This document shows, piece by piece, positions 7,188-14,308 of a stretch of DNA of 14,389 bases. The notes below the pieces were generated by a model, which saw only the letters and a program-made list of their open reading frames with translations, was not told where the DNA came from and did no database searches. The translations under genes and the position numbers were made by a program. The stretch comes from Acidobacteriota bacterium (GTDB lineage: Bacteria > Acidobacteriota > Blastocatellia > Pyrinomonadales > Pyrinomonadaceae), in the NCBI GenBank assembly GCA_020201365.1, contig JAIVGV010000072.1:1-14389 (forward strand), written 5' to 3'. The first letter of the stretch is position 1. Each line of letters opens with the position of its first letter.

Positions 7188-8966
7188 ATGTCAGCCGTAG
7201 CCGATGAGAAAAAGATCGTGGCGGGCGGGGGCTTCCTGATCGAGGAGCGCGCGCCCGCGGAGATTTTCACGCCGGAGGACTTCACGGAAGAGCACCGCAT
7301 GATCGGCGAGACGACGCGCGAGTTCATGGACAAGGAAGTGAGACCGCGCGAGCCGGAGCTGGAGCAGCACCGCTGGGACATCTCGCGCGAACTGCTCCGC
7401 CACGCGGGCGAGCTGGGGCTCATCGGCGCGACCGTGCCCGAAGAGTACGGCGGGCTCGGACTCGATCAGGTGTCGGGCGGCATCGTCGGCGAATACTTGG
7501 GTCGCTCGGCTTCGTTCGCGACGACGATGGGCGCGCAAAGTGGCATCGGGCTTTTGCCGATCCTCTTCTACGGGACGGAGGCCGCGAAGAAGAAGTACCT
7601 GCCGCGCATCGCCTCGGGCGAACTCGTGACGGCTTACGCGCTGACGGAAGCCGGGTCGGGATCGGACGCGCTCGCGGCGAAGGCGACGGCGCGCTTGAGC
7701 GAGGACGGCACGCACTACGTCTTGAACGGCGAGAAGATGTGGATCACGAACGGCGGGTTCGCCGACGTCTTCGTCGTCTTCGCCAAGGTTGACGGCGACA
7801 AGTTCACGGGCTTCGTCGTCGAGCGGCAGGAGGGCTTAACGAACGGCGCGGAAGAGCACAAGATGGGCATCAAGGGATCGTCCACGACCGCGCTCGTCCT
7901 CTCAGATGTCAAAACTCCTGTCGAGAATCTGCTCGGCGAGGTCGGCAAGGGGCACAAGATCGCCTTCAACATCCTGAACATCGGTCGCTTCAAGCTCGGC
8001 GCGATGTGCGGCGGCGGGATGAAGCTGATGACCTCGGAGGCGGTGCGCTACGCGAACGAGCGCCACCAGTTCGGCAAACCCATCTCCAGTTTCGGGGCGA
8101 TCAAGCACAAGCTCGCCGAGATGGCTGTGCGCGCGTGGGTCGGCGAGGCGATGATCTACCGCACGCTCGGACTCATTGACGGCGCGATCAGCGACACGAC
8201 GACGCCCGACGCGAAGCTGCGCGCGATTGAGGAGTACGCCGCCGAGTGCTCGATCATCAAGGTCATGCTCTCGGAGTTCTGCGACTACTGCGCCGACGAG
8301 ATGGTGCAGACTTACGGCGGCTACGGCTACTCCAAAGACTACCCGGCGGAAGCCGCCTACCGCGACTCGCGCATCAACCGCATCTTCGAGGGCACGAACG
8401 AGATCAACCGGATGCTCATCCCCGGAATGCTCATGAAGCGCGCGATGTCTGGACAGCTCGCGCTGCTGCCCGCCGCGCAGAAGTTGATGGACGAGGTGCT
8501 CTCGCCGTCGCTCCCCGGCTTCGACGAGGACGAAGGCGTGCTCGCGGCTGAAGCGAAGCTCGCGCAGAACGCGAAGAAGGTCGCGCTGATGACGTTGGGG
8601 ACGGCGGCGCAGAAGTACATGATGGCGCTCGGCGACCAGCAGGAAGTTCTGCTCGGCTGCGCCGACATCATCATGGATACCTACGCGTTGGAGTCCGCTA
8701 CCTTGCGCGCGCAGAAGATGGCGGGCGCGCAAGGCGAAGAGGCTGCGGCGCGCTGCCTCGACATCGTGCGCGTCTTCACGCACGAGGCGCTCGACCGCAT
8801 CGAGACGTGCGCGCGCAACGTCCTCGCCGCCATGAGCGAGGGCGACGAGCTGCGCACGCTCCTCGCCGCGCTCCGTCGCTTCACCAAGCGCACGCCGACG
8901 AACACCGTCGCCGCGCGCCAGCGCCTCGCCGACGTGCTGATTCAGGCGAACCGCTACGCGTTTTAA
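7188..8966 (+). CDS. fadE: Acyl-CoA dehydrogenase, FadE type
   Basis: This FAD-dependent enzyme catalyses the first beta-oxidation step, acyl-CoA to trans-2-enoyl-CoA. It has 592 residues, close to Bacillus FadE and longer than short-chain family members (about 380) because of an added C-terminal helical domain after about residue 430. In order: an N-terminal helical domain with ATVPEEYGGLGLDQV, a middle beta domain with YALTEAGSGSDA and GEKMWITNGGFADVF, and a C-terminal helical domain with ANERHQFGKPIS, QTYGGYGYSKDYPAE and YRDSRINRIFEGTNEINR. Glu401 in FEGTNE is at the catalytic-base position of medium-chain dehydrogenases. The start is supported by AAAGGA about 8 nt upstream. It follows fadA after a palindrome and is presumably the last fad gene of the cluster. 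Confidence 0.95.
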   Translation: MSAVADEKKIVAGGGFLIEERAPAEIFTPEDFTEEHRMIGETTREFMDKEVRPREPELEQHRWDISRELLRHAGELGLIGATVPEEYGGLGLDQVSGGIVGEYLGRSASFATTMGAQSGIGLLPILFYGTEAAKKKYLPRIASGELVTAYALTEAGSGSDALAAKATARLSEDGTHYVLNGEKMWITNGGFADVFVVFAKVDGDKFTGFVVERQEGLTNGAEEHKMGIKGSSTTALVLSDVKTPVENLLGEVGKGHKIAFNILNIGRFKLGAMCGGGMKLMTSEAVRYANERHQFGKPISSFGAIKHKLAEMAVRAWVGEAMIYRTLGLIDGAISDTTTPDAKLRAIEEYAAECSIIKVMLSEFCDYCADEMVQTYGGYGYSKDYPAEAAYRDSRINRIFEGTNEINRMLIPGMLMKRAMSGQLALLPAAQKLMDEVLSPSLPGFDEDEGVLAAEAKLAQNAKKVALMTLGTAAQKYMMALGDQQEVLLGCADIIMDTYALESATLRAQKMAGAQGEEAAARCLDIVRVFTHEALDRIETCARNVLAAMSEGDELRTLLAALRRFTKRTPTNTVAARQRLADVLIQANRYAF

Positions 8967-8969
8967 GTA

Positions 8970-9051
8970 GTAGGCGGTGGGCAGTAAACAGGTAGTTGCG
9001 TCGTCCGCGAGCGTTCTCCTGTTCGGCTGTTTTATACTGCCTACCGCCTAC
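8970..9051. repeat. Inverted repeat 4: TAGGCGG/GTAGGCA palindrome
   Basis: Positions 8971-8986 pair with 9035-9050 at 15 of 16 positions. After a two-base bulge, AAACAG (8986-8991) pairs with CTGTTT (9027-9032). The right arm is a 7-nt tandem series: ACTGCCT, ACCGCCT, ACCGCCT. It starts just after the fadE stop and ends directly at the start codon of the MBL hydrolase gene, so it replaces any usual leader there. Confidence 0.9.
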
Positions 9052-9056
9052 CGCCT

Positions 9057-10013
9057 ATGAAGATTGTCCCCATCTCAGTCCCGACGCCCTTCTACATCGG
9101 CGCGGTCAACGTCTATCTCGTCGCGGAAGAGCCCGTCACGCTCATAGACACGGGACCGAAGACGAGGGAAGCGATTGAGGCGCTGCGCGAGGGGCTGCGG
9201 CGCGCTCGCTTCCGCGTGCAGGACATCAGGCGGATAGTCCTCACGCACGCGCACGAGGATCACTGCGGGCTGGCGAAGCAACTCCGCGACGAGGCGAAGG
9301 ACGCAGAGGTTTTCGTCCACGGGTGGGAGACGGGACACCGCGCCGGAAGGCTCGAATACGAGGAGAACCGCGCGCTACTCCTGCGTGCGGGCGTTCCCGC
9401 GGACGAGCTTGAGAAGATGCGGCGGCTCTACGCGCACGTCCGCCAGTTCGCCGACGCGCTCGAAGACCACGAGCACGCGGAGCTGAAAGACGATGCGGAG
9501 TTGGAGTTCGAGACGGGCGCGCTGAAGGTCATCCACACGCCGGGGCACACGCCGGGCTCTTGCTCTTTCGTGCGCGAGGCTGACCGCACGATCATCGCGG
9601 GCGACTGCGTGTTGAAGCGCGTCACGCCGAACCCCGTCCTCTCGCCCGATCCCGTCAACCCCGCGCGCCGCTTCCCGTCGCTCGCGGAATACCTCGTCAG
9701 CCTCGCGCGCCTGCGCACGTTCGCGCCGACGCTCGTTTACGGCGGGCACGGCGACTCCGTGAGTGACTACGAGGAGTTGTTCAACCGCTACCTTCGCGCG
9801 ATCCGCGAGCGGCAGTCCGCCGTCATCTCGCTCGTGCCGAAGACGGGCGCGACCGCGTGGGAGGTCTCGCGGCAACTCTTCCCCGACGCGGACGACGTGC
9901 ACCGCTTCCTCGCCGTCTCCGAGGCGGCGGCGCACTTAGACCTCGCACACTCCGAGGGCAAGCTCGCCGTCGAACTCGCGGGCGACGGGCGCGAAGTCTA
10001 TCGCCGACACTGA
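9057..10013 (+). CDS. Metallo-beta-lactamase-fold hydrolase, LACTB2-like
   Basis: This 318-residue metal-dependent hydrolase has the MBL signature THAHEDHCG, with His64, His66, Asp68 and His69. HTPGHTPGS carries His164 as the next ligand, AGDCVL has the bridging Asp183, and YGGHGD has His231, so the dinuclear site is complete. The C-terminal 70 residues (from about 250) look like the winged-helix extension seen in LACTB2/YflN-type proteins. Such proteins include thioesterases, lactonases and ribonucleases, and the sequence does not choose between them. The neighbourhood makes a thioesterase an attractive guess, no more. The start MKIVPISVPTPFYIG fits the family, but no Shine-Dalgarno precedes it. 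The arm of the palindrome ends at the ATG. It may be read through from fadE or started within the palindrome region. Confidence 0.9.
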   Translation: MKIVPISVPTPFYIGAVNVYLVAEEPVTLIDTGPKTREAIEALREGLRRARFRVQDIRRIVLTHAHEDHCGLAKQLRDEAKDAEVFVHGWETGHRAGRLEYEENRALLLRAGVPADELEKMRRLYAHVRQFADALEDHEHAELKDDAELEFETGALKVIHTPGHTPGSCSFVREADRTIIAGDCVLKRVTPNPVLSPDPVNPARRFPSLAEYLVSLARLRTFAPTLVYGGHGDSVSDYEELFNRYLRAIRERQSAVISLVPKTGATAWEVSRQLFPDADDVHRFLAVSEAAAHLDLAHSEGKLAVELAGDGREVYRRH

Positions 10014-10063
10014 GAGTTGAACCGCGCCGGTCGTCGCTTCACGCCTTGCGACGCGCCGAACTC
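10014..10063. terminator. Possible weak bidirectional hairpin between convergent genes
   Basis: GAGTT (10014-10018) pairs with AACTC (10059-10063), and CGTCGC (10032-10037) with GCGACG (10048-10053), in the 86-nt gap between the convergent MBL and methyltransferase genes. The stem is interrupted and has no T-run, so this is a guess based on placement. Confidence 0.25.
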
Positions 10064-10099
10064 TTCACCGCCCCCAAGTCTCAAATTCAGAGTCGCGGC

Positions 10100-10645
10100 T
10101 CACTTCAAGACTTCAAACTCGAAATAGATCGTCTTGCCGCGGACGACGTAGCAGAGGTACGACTCCCAGAAGCGGCGGATGAAGCGTAAACGTGGGTAGC
10201 GGTTGCAACTGTTGACGAGCAGCTCGACGCCGAGCGCGCGCCACAGTTTCAGCATCGTCACGCGGATGACGCGGGGGCGGAGGCGCACGTCGCTGTAGAA
10301 GTCGAAGTCGGGGCGGTCGCCCGTGAAGTAGGCGAAGGACTCGGTGGTGAGGTGGCGGCGGTGCGTGGGGTCTGTGTAGGAGGCGATGTCGGAGTAGTGC
10401 GGCGTATCCAGCCGGATGACGCCGCCGGGCTTCGTGATGCGGTGCAGCTCGGCGACGACGGCAATCAGGTCGTCCAAGTGCTCGACGACCTGATTGCCGA
10501 CGACCGCGTCGAATTCGTTATCGTCGAAGGGGTAGGGCGTGCGGTTGAGATCGTGGATCACGTCCGCCGCGGTGCGCGGGTTGCTGTCGAGCCCGACCGC
10601 TCCGGGCGTCTTGTGCCTGCCGCAGCCGATGTCGAGAACCTTCAT
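10100..10645 (-). CDS. Class I SAM-dependent methyltransferase
   Basis: This 181-residue Rossmann-fold methyltransferase has VLDIGCGRHKTPG as motif I, the SAM glycine loop, at residues 3-15. GLDSNP is the acidic ribose-binding turn, and FDAVVGNQVVEHLDDL is the motif IV region of the Methyltransf_11 type. KPGGVIRLDTPH follows in strand 5. The C-terminus is basic and aromatic. The protein is short because the N-terminal cap is absent: motif I begins at once after the start (MKVLDIGCG). It may be partly leaderless, as no clear Shine-Dalgarno is seen. The substrate is unknown; relatives of this kind often sit in cell-surface polysaccharide or quinone pathways, but nothing here shows that. It is divergent from the PDZ protein and convergent with the MBL gene. 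Confidence 0.88.
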   Translation of the reverse strand: MKVLDIGCGRHKTPGAVGLDSNPRTAADVIHDLNRTPYPFDDNEFDAVVGNQVVEHLDDLIAVVAELHRITKPGGVIRLDTPHYSDIASYTDPTHRRHLTTESFAYFTGDRPDFDFYSDVRLRPRVIRVTMLKLWRALGVELLVNSCNRYPRLRFIRRFWESYLCYVVRGKTIYFEFEVLK

Positions 10646-10694
10646 CGCGGCGGATTGTAGCTCAAAACCGGCTTGGATGATCGGGTGACGGCTC

Positions 10695-10787
10695 TTCACC
10701 GCAGAGTCGCGGAGCCTACGCAGAGTTTCCGCAGAGAAGACAAGTCTCCGCGTAACCTCTGCGAGGTCTCCGCGACTCTGCGGTGAA
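10695..10787. repeat. Inverted repeat 5: CGCAGAG palindrome
   Basis: Positions 10695-10714 are a perfect 20-bp reverse complement of 10768-10787. After a short mismatch, CGCAGAG at 10719-10725 pairs with 10757-10763, and imperfect pairing continues to a loop of about 10 nt near 10737-10746. The left arm has CGCAGAG or CGCGGAG at 10700, 10708, 10719 and 10730. It lies in the 228-nt spacer between the divergent methyltransferase and PDZ genes. Confidence 0.93.
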
Positions 10788-10858
10788 TCTTCTTCCGCAA
10801 AATTTTGGAACCCGCGCGGGGGAGGCGGCGTGCAAAGGGGCGGAAAAATCTTTCTCGC

Positions 10859-10865
10859 GGGAGGT
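10859..10865 (+). promoter_or_regulatory. Ribosome binding site deciding the PDZ-protein start
   Basis: GGGAGGT lies 8 nt before ATG 10874, where a signal-peptide-like N-terminus begins. This excludes the in-frame ATG at 10805, which would put 23 basic residues before the export signal. Confidence 0.8.
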
Positions 10866-10873
10866 CTCTCTCC

Positions 10874-12148
10874 ATGTCCAAAAAACAGTTGCTGTTCACG
10901 CTGGGTCTGCTCGCGGCGTGCGCGTGCGCGTCGGCGGTCGCGTTCGGGCAGTCGGCGACGACGGCGCTCTTCGCGGCGCAGGACGACGGCTCGCGCGCCT
11001 ACTCGTCGGTCGTCGGCGGGAACTACCTCGGCGTCTATACCGAGCCGGTGACGCGCGAGAACATGAGTCGCTACAACCTGTCGGGCGAGCCGCGCGGCGT
11101 CGTCGTCACGCGCGTCGTCGCGGACAGCCCGGCGGCGAAGGCTGGCTTGCAGTCGGGCGACGTGATCCTGCGCTTCGACGGCGAGGAGGTGTCGAGCACG
11201 CAGAAGCTCTCGCGGCTCGTCTCCGAGTCGTCGCCCGAACACACGGCGCGACTCACCGTCTCGCGCGGGGGCGGCGAGCGCGGGATCAGCGTCGCGCTCG
11301 CGCACGGGGCGCACGTCGGGGCGCTGGCGGGCGGCGGCGCGCTCGCCCTGCCGGGCGCGAACGCGGAGGCTTGGCGCTCGGAGAACGGCGAGCTGTTCCG
11401 CTGGGACGGCAGGCAGTGGCAGAAGGAGTCGGGCGAGGAGGCGCGCAAGCGGGCGGAGGAGTTTCGCCAGCGCGCGGAAGAGTGGCGCAAGCAGTCGCAG
11501 GATTGGCAGAAGAATTCGCAGGAGTGGCGGAAGCAGTCCGAGGAGCTGCGGCGACAGTTCGAGGGGCTGCGCGGTCAGCAGGGCGGCTTCGCGTTCGCGC
11601 TCGGCGGCGGGCGGCGCATCGGCGTGACGACGACGCCGCTCACCGATCAGCTCGCCGACTACTTCGGCGTGAGCCGCGGCGGCGGCGTGCTCGTCACCTC
11701 CGTCTCGGAGAACAGCCCCGCCGCGAAGGCTGGACTGAAGGCGGGCGACATCGTCACCGAAGTTGACGGCGAGGGCGTCCGAGGCGCAGCCGATCTCTCG
11801 CGGCTCGTCTCGCGCAAGGACGAAGGCGAGGTAACGCTCACAGTCACGCGCGACCACAACCGCCGCAGCGTGAAGGTGACGCCGGAGAGATCGCCCGCGC
11901 CGCAGGCGTGGTCGTTCCCCGAAGGGCTCGAAGGGTTCTTCGCCGCGCCCGTCGTGACGACGCCCGCCGTGCCGCAACTCTTCGCGCTCCCGCCGGCGCT
12001 CGCCCTCCCGGCGACGCCGACGCGCCTCGCCGCGCCGACCGTCGTCACGCCGCGCCTGCGTGTGCTGCCGCGGCTCGCGCCGATCCCGCCCGTCGTCGTG
12101 CGCCCGGTGAGCGATCCGCGCGCGGTCGTGCAGTTTCTGGAACTCTAG
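10874..12148 (+). CDS. Exported protein with two PDZ domains and a Trp-heptad helix
   Basis: This 424-residue protein has no catalytic domain. Residues 1-25 (MSKKQLLFTLGLLAACACAS...) are an export signal. LAAC at 13-16 fits a lipobox, so it may be a lipoprotein, though cleavage near AFGQ is also possible. PDZ1 covers about 50-142 (YLGVYTEP, GVVVTRVVADSPAAKAGLQSGD). A Gly/Ala-rich linker follows, then a strongly charged helix at 186-233. PDZ2 covers about 247-336, with the matching ENSPAAKAGLKAGD. The last 80 residues are Pro/Val/Ala-rich and probably disordered. In the helix one hydrophobic residue recurs every seven (Phe197, Trp204, Trp211, Trp218, Leu225, Leu232). HtrA/DegP proteases also carry tandem PDZ domains, but the trypsin-like domain is absent. 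A role as a periplasmic scaffold or peptide-binding adaptor is inferred. Confidence 0.85.
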   Translation: MSKKQLLFTLGLLAACACASAVAFGQSATTALFAAQDDGSRAYSSVVGGNYLGVYTEPVTRENMSRYNLSGEPRGVVVTRVVADSPAAKAGLQSGDVILRFDGEEVSSTQKLSRLVSESSPEHTARLTVSRGGGERGISVALAHGAHVGALAGGGALALPGANAEAWRSENGELFRWDGRQWQKESGEEARKRAEEFRQRAEEWRKQSQDWQKNSQEWRKQSEELRRQFEGLRGQQGGFAFALGGGRRIGVTTTPLTDQLADYFGVSRGGGVLVTSVSENSPAAKAGLKAGDIVTEVDGEGVRGAADLSRLVSRKDEGEVTLTVTRDHNRRSVKVTPERSPAPQAWSFPEGLEGFFAAPVVTTPAVPQLFALPPALALPATPTRLAAPTVVTPRLRVLPRLAPIPPVVVRPVSDPRAVVQFLEL

Positions 12149-12225
12149 CGCGCGGCGGTCGTAAATCGTGATGAGTTTAACCTCGACCGGCGGTTAAGAT
12201 CGTGGTGGGTCTCCTCCGGGCGAAG

Positions 12226-12277
12226 AGCGCGCCCCGCGGGCTCGACGAGAGTCGGGCTTTCGCGGGGCGACGCTTTT
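12226..12277 (+). terminator. Rho-independent terminator after the PDZ gene
   Basis: AGCG plus CGCCCCGCG (12226-12238) pairs with CGCGGGGCG (12261-12269) and CGCT (12271-12274), giving a 13-bp GC stem with one bulged A. It is followed by a short T-run, TTTT at 12274-12277. It is 77 nt after the PDZ stop. The U-tract is brief, so efficiency is uncertain. Confidence 0.6.
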
Positions 12278-12282
12278 CTGAA

Positions 12283-12369
12283 GGATGAAGGCGGAAGGAT
12301 GAAGGATGAAAGCGTGGTCACTCAAGCTGAGTGATCACGCTTTCATCCTTCATCCTTCCGCCTTCATCC
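12283..12369. repeat. Inverted repeat 6: GGATGAA heptamer palindrome
   Basis: Positions 12283-12322 pair with 12330-12369 over 40 bp with one G-T mismatch and only a 7-nt loop (CAAGCTG). It is the strongest hairpin in the window. The left arm opens with four heptamers: GGATGAA, GGCGGAA, GGATGAA, GGATGAA. It separates the convergent PDZ and secreted-protein genes and begins 8 nt beyond the stop of the latter. A bidirectional terminator or mRNA 3'-end protector is possible. Confidence 0.97.
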
Positions 12370-12376
12370 CTTTCTT

Positions 12377-14236
12377 CTACGGTTGTAGCTTCTTCTTCGC
12401 CTCGACCGCCTCGCGGTACGCCGCGCCGCCCGCCGCGCCGATCTGGATCGCGGCGTCGTACTCTTTGAGCGCCTCGTCCCTGCGTTCGAGGAATTCGAGG
12501 ATGCGACCGCGCGCGAGGTGCGCGCGCGCGATGAGCGCGAGGTCGTTGGCGCGGTCGGCGACCTGAATCGCGTTGGCGTAGTTGGCGAGCGCGTTCGCGA
12601 GGCGCGCGTCGCGCGTCTCGTTGTTGACGGCGTCGGCTGCCGACGCGCTCCACGTCTGACCGAGCGCGAAGAAGACGCGCGGCTCGCCCTTGTAGTCCGA
12701 GAGCATCGCGCGCAGGCGCTGCTCGGCTGAGGCGAAGTCGTGCGATTGTATGAGGCGCGAAACCTCGTCGAGACTCCGGATCAACTCGGCGCGGCGGCGC
12801 GCCCCCTCAGCCTCGGCGGGCGACATCTCCGCCGCCTCCTTCGCCGCGCGCTCGCGCGCCGCCGCGACACGCGCTCGCGCCGCCGCGTACTCTTCGGGTC
12901 GGCGGAGTTCGCGCGCCGCGTCCAGGCGCGACATCACGTCGGGGAAAGAGTCCGCGAAGTCGAAGCCGGACGACTCCTGCTCGCGCAGTTGTTCGGCGAA
13001 GTAGAAGGCGAGCGCCGCGCCGCGCTCGTAGGCGTCGGCGAGCTCAGTCGTAGCCTCGTCCTCGATCTGCGCGCGCTCGTCCTGCACCTCCTTCGTGAGC
13101 GCGGCGCGCGCGGCGCCGGGCGTCGCTTGCAGCCGCGCGGCGGCGCGCTGTTGGAGATCACTGATGCGCGACTGCGCGTTGATGCGCGCGTCGGCGGCGA
13201 CGGCGAGCGAGCGCGCGACCGACTCGAAAGCGGTGGGCATCGCCGCGCCGCCGGAAACTCGCGCGCGCGCGTCGAGGATGGATTGAACGTCGGCGCGCTT
13301 GAGGGCGACGTCGCGGTTGAAGCGCAGCACTATCGGATCGACGACGTAGCGCAGGTAGGCGCGGCGGACTTCGGAGGACGCGGGATCGATCCCCGCGGGG
13401 ACGACGACGTAGTAGTCGTCGCCGATGACGCGGAAGTTGATCGCGCCGGGCGCGGCGAGCGGGTCGGGCACGACGAGGAAGCGGCGCTCGTGCTCGCGCG
13501 TCGTAAAAGTCGTCTGCGGGCTGTCCTTCTTCTTCTTGTCGGTCTCGGTCGCGGGCACGCGCACGCGCTCGACGACCGTCGTGACGGGGCGCGTGTGGAG
13601 GTAGTCGAGCGTCTCCTTGACCATCTCGGCGACGGGGCGCCGCAGGCGCTCGCCCTCGGCGCGGTACTCGGCGAGGTAGTTGGGGAGTCGCTCACTGATG
13701 CCGGAGCGGCGGTAGAAGTCGCGCAGGAGCGGCGCGAAGTCGAGCACCTCGGCGACGCCCTCGAAGAGATCGTCCGAGCGCGGCGGCGCTTCGAAGTCGG
13801 GCGGCGCGCCCAGGGCGAAGGCGAGCGAGACGTAGCGCGCAGACTGCTCGGCGGGCGTGGCGCCCGGCGAGCGCAGCTTGTTCAGCTCGTAGAAGCGGTG
13901 CAAGCGCTCGCGCAGGTCTGGATCGAGCGCGGACTGATCGGCGCGGACGCGCGCGCGGAAAGCGGAGGCGGGCTTACCCGGAGCGGGATCGAACCCGGCG
14001 GCGTCGAGCGCCGCCATCGTCACGACGAGACGCGGCTCGAGAGAGAACTCGACGCCGTAGTCGCGCAGATTGAAACCGCCCGCGCTCTGCTGCGCGGGGC
14101 GCGGCTGCCGCGCCGTCGGAGTTTGCGTCGTCGGGGCTTGGGGCGCGGGTCGCATCTGCTGGGCGCGCGCCGGGGGCGCGACCATCTGAGCGGACGCGAG
14201 GGCGAGCGAGAGCGTGAGCAGGGAAAACTTTTTCAT
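12377..14236 (-). CDS. Large exported protein with TPR-like C-terminus, function unknown
   Basis: This 619-residue protein is not recognised as a named family. Residues 1-26 form a clear Sec signal peptide (MKKFSLLTLSLALASA...PPARA), with probable cleavage before QQ. A Pro/Gln/Thr/Ala-rich linker runs to about 52. A globular region at about 53-340 includes VEFSLEPRLVVTMAALD and a lysine cluster (DKKKKD). About 340-500 is Ala/Glu/Arg-rich helix, probably coiled coil (RAELIRSLDEVSRLIQSHD at its end). Residues 500-615 look like tetratricopeptide helix pairs (ASAEQRLRAMLSDY, NALANYANAIQVADRAND, RDEALKEYDAAIQIG). It is therefore likely a periplasmic or outer-membrane-associated protein-interaction factor. 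No Shine-Dalgarno is obvious before ATG 14234-14236, but the signal peptide fixes the start. It is convergent with the PDZ protein, whose periplasmic location it would share. Confidence 0.85.
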   Translation of the reverse strand: MKKFSLLTLSLALASAQMVAPPARAQQMRPAPQAPTTQTPTARQPRPAQQSAGGFNLRDYGVEFSLEPRLVVTMAALDAAGFDPAPGKPASAFRARVRADQSALDPDLRERLHRFYELNKLRSPGATPAEQSARYVSLAFALGAPPDFEAPPRSDDLFEGVAEVLDFAPLLRDFYRRSGISERLPNYLAEYRAEGERLRRPVAEMVKETLDYLHTRPVTTVVERVRVPATETDKKKKDSPQTTFTTREHERRFLVVPDPLAAPGAINFRVIGDDYYVVVPAGIDPASSEVRRAYLRYVVDPIVLRFNRDVALKRADVQSILDARARVSGGAAMPTAFESVARSLAVAADARINAQSRISDLQQRAAARLQATPGAARAALTKEVQDERAQIEDEATTELADAYERGAALAFYFAEQLREQESSGFDFADSFPDVMSRLDAARELRRPEEYAAARARVAAARERAAKEAAEMSPAEAEGARRRAELIRSLDEVSRLIQSHDFASAEQRLRAMLSDYKGEPRVFFALGQTWSASAADAVNNETRDARLANALANYANAIQVADRANDLALIARAHLARGRILEFLERRDEALKEYDAAIQIGAAGGAAYREAVEAKKKLQP

Positions 14237-14308
14237 AGAGACTATTTCGTGTTCGGCGCGTCAGGCGCGCGGGGAGTGCTGCAAGGTTACAGGACGGCGG
14301 GCGCGCGT

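Noticed and set aside
10100..11977. A 625-residue minus-strand open frame across the PDZ gene and the methyltransferase
   Set aside because: Everything upstream of ATG 10645 is Arg/Ala/Leu-rich antisense of the PDZ gene and the palindrome. Only the last 181 residues form a recognisable protein.
10874..12148. HtrA/DegP serine protease because of the tandem PDZ domains
   Set aside because: No trypsin-like domain or GNSGG catalytic motif. A Trp-heptad helix lies between the PDZ domains instead.
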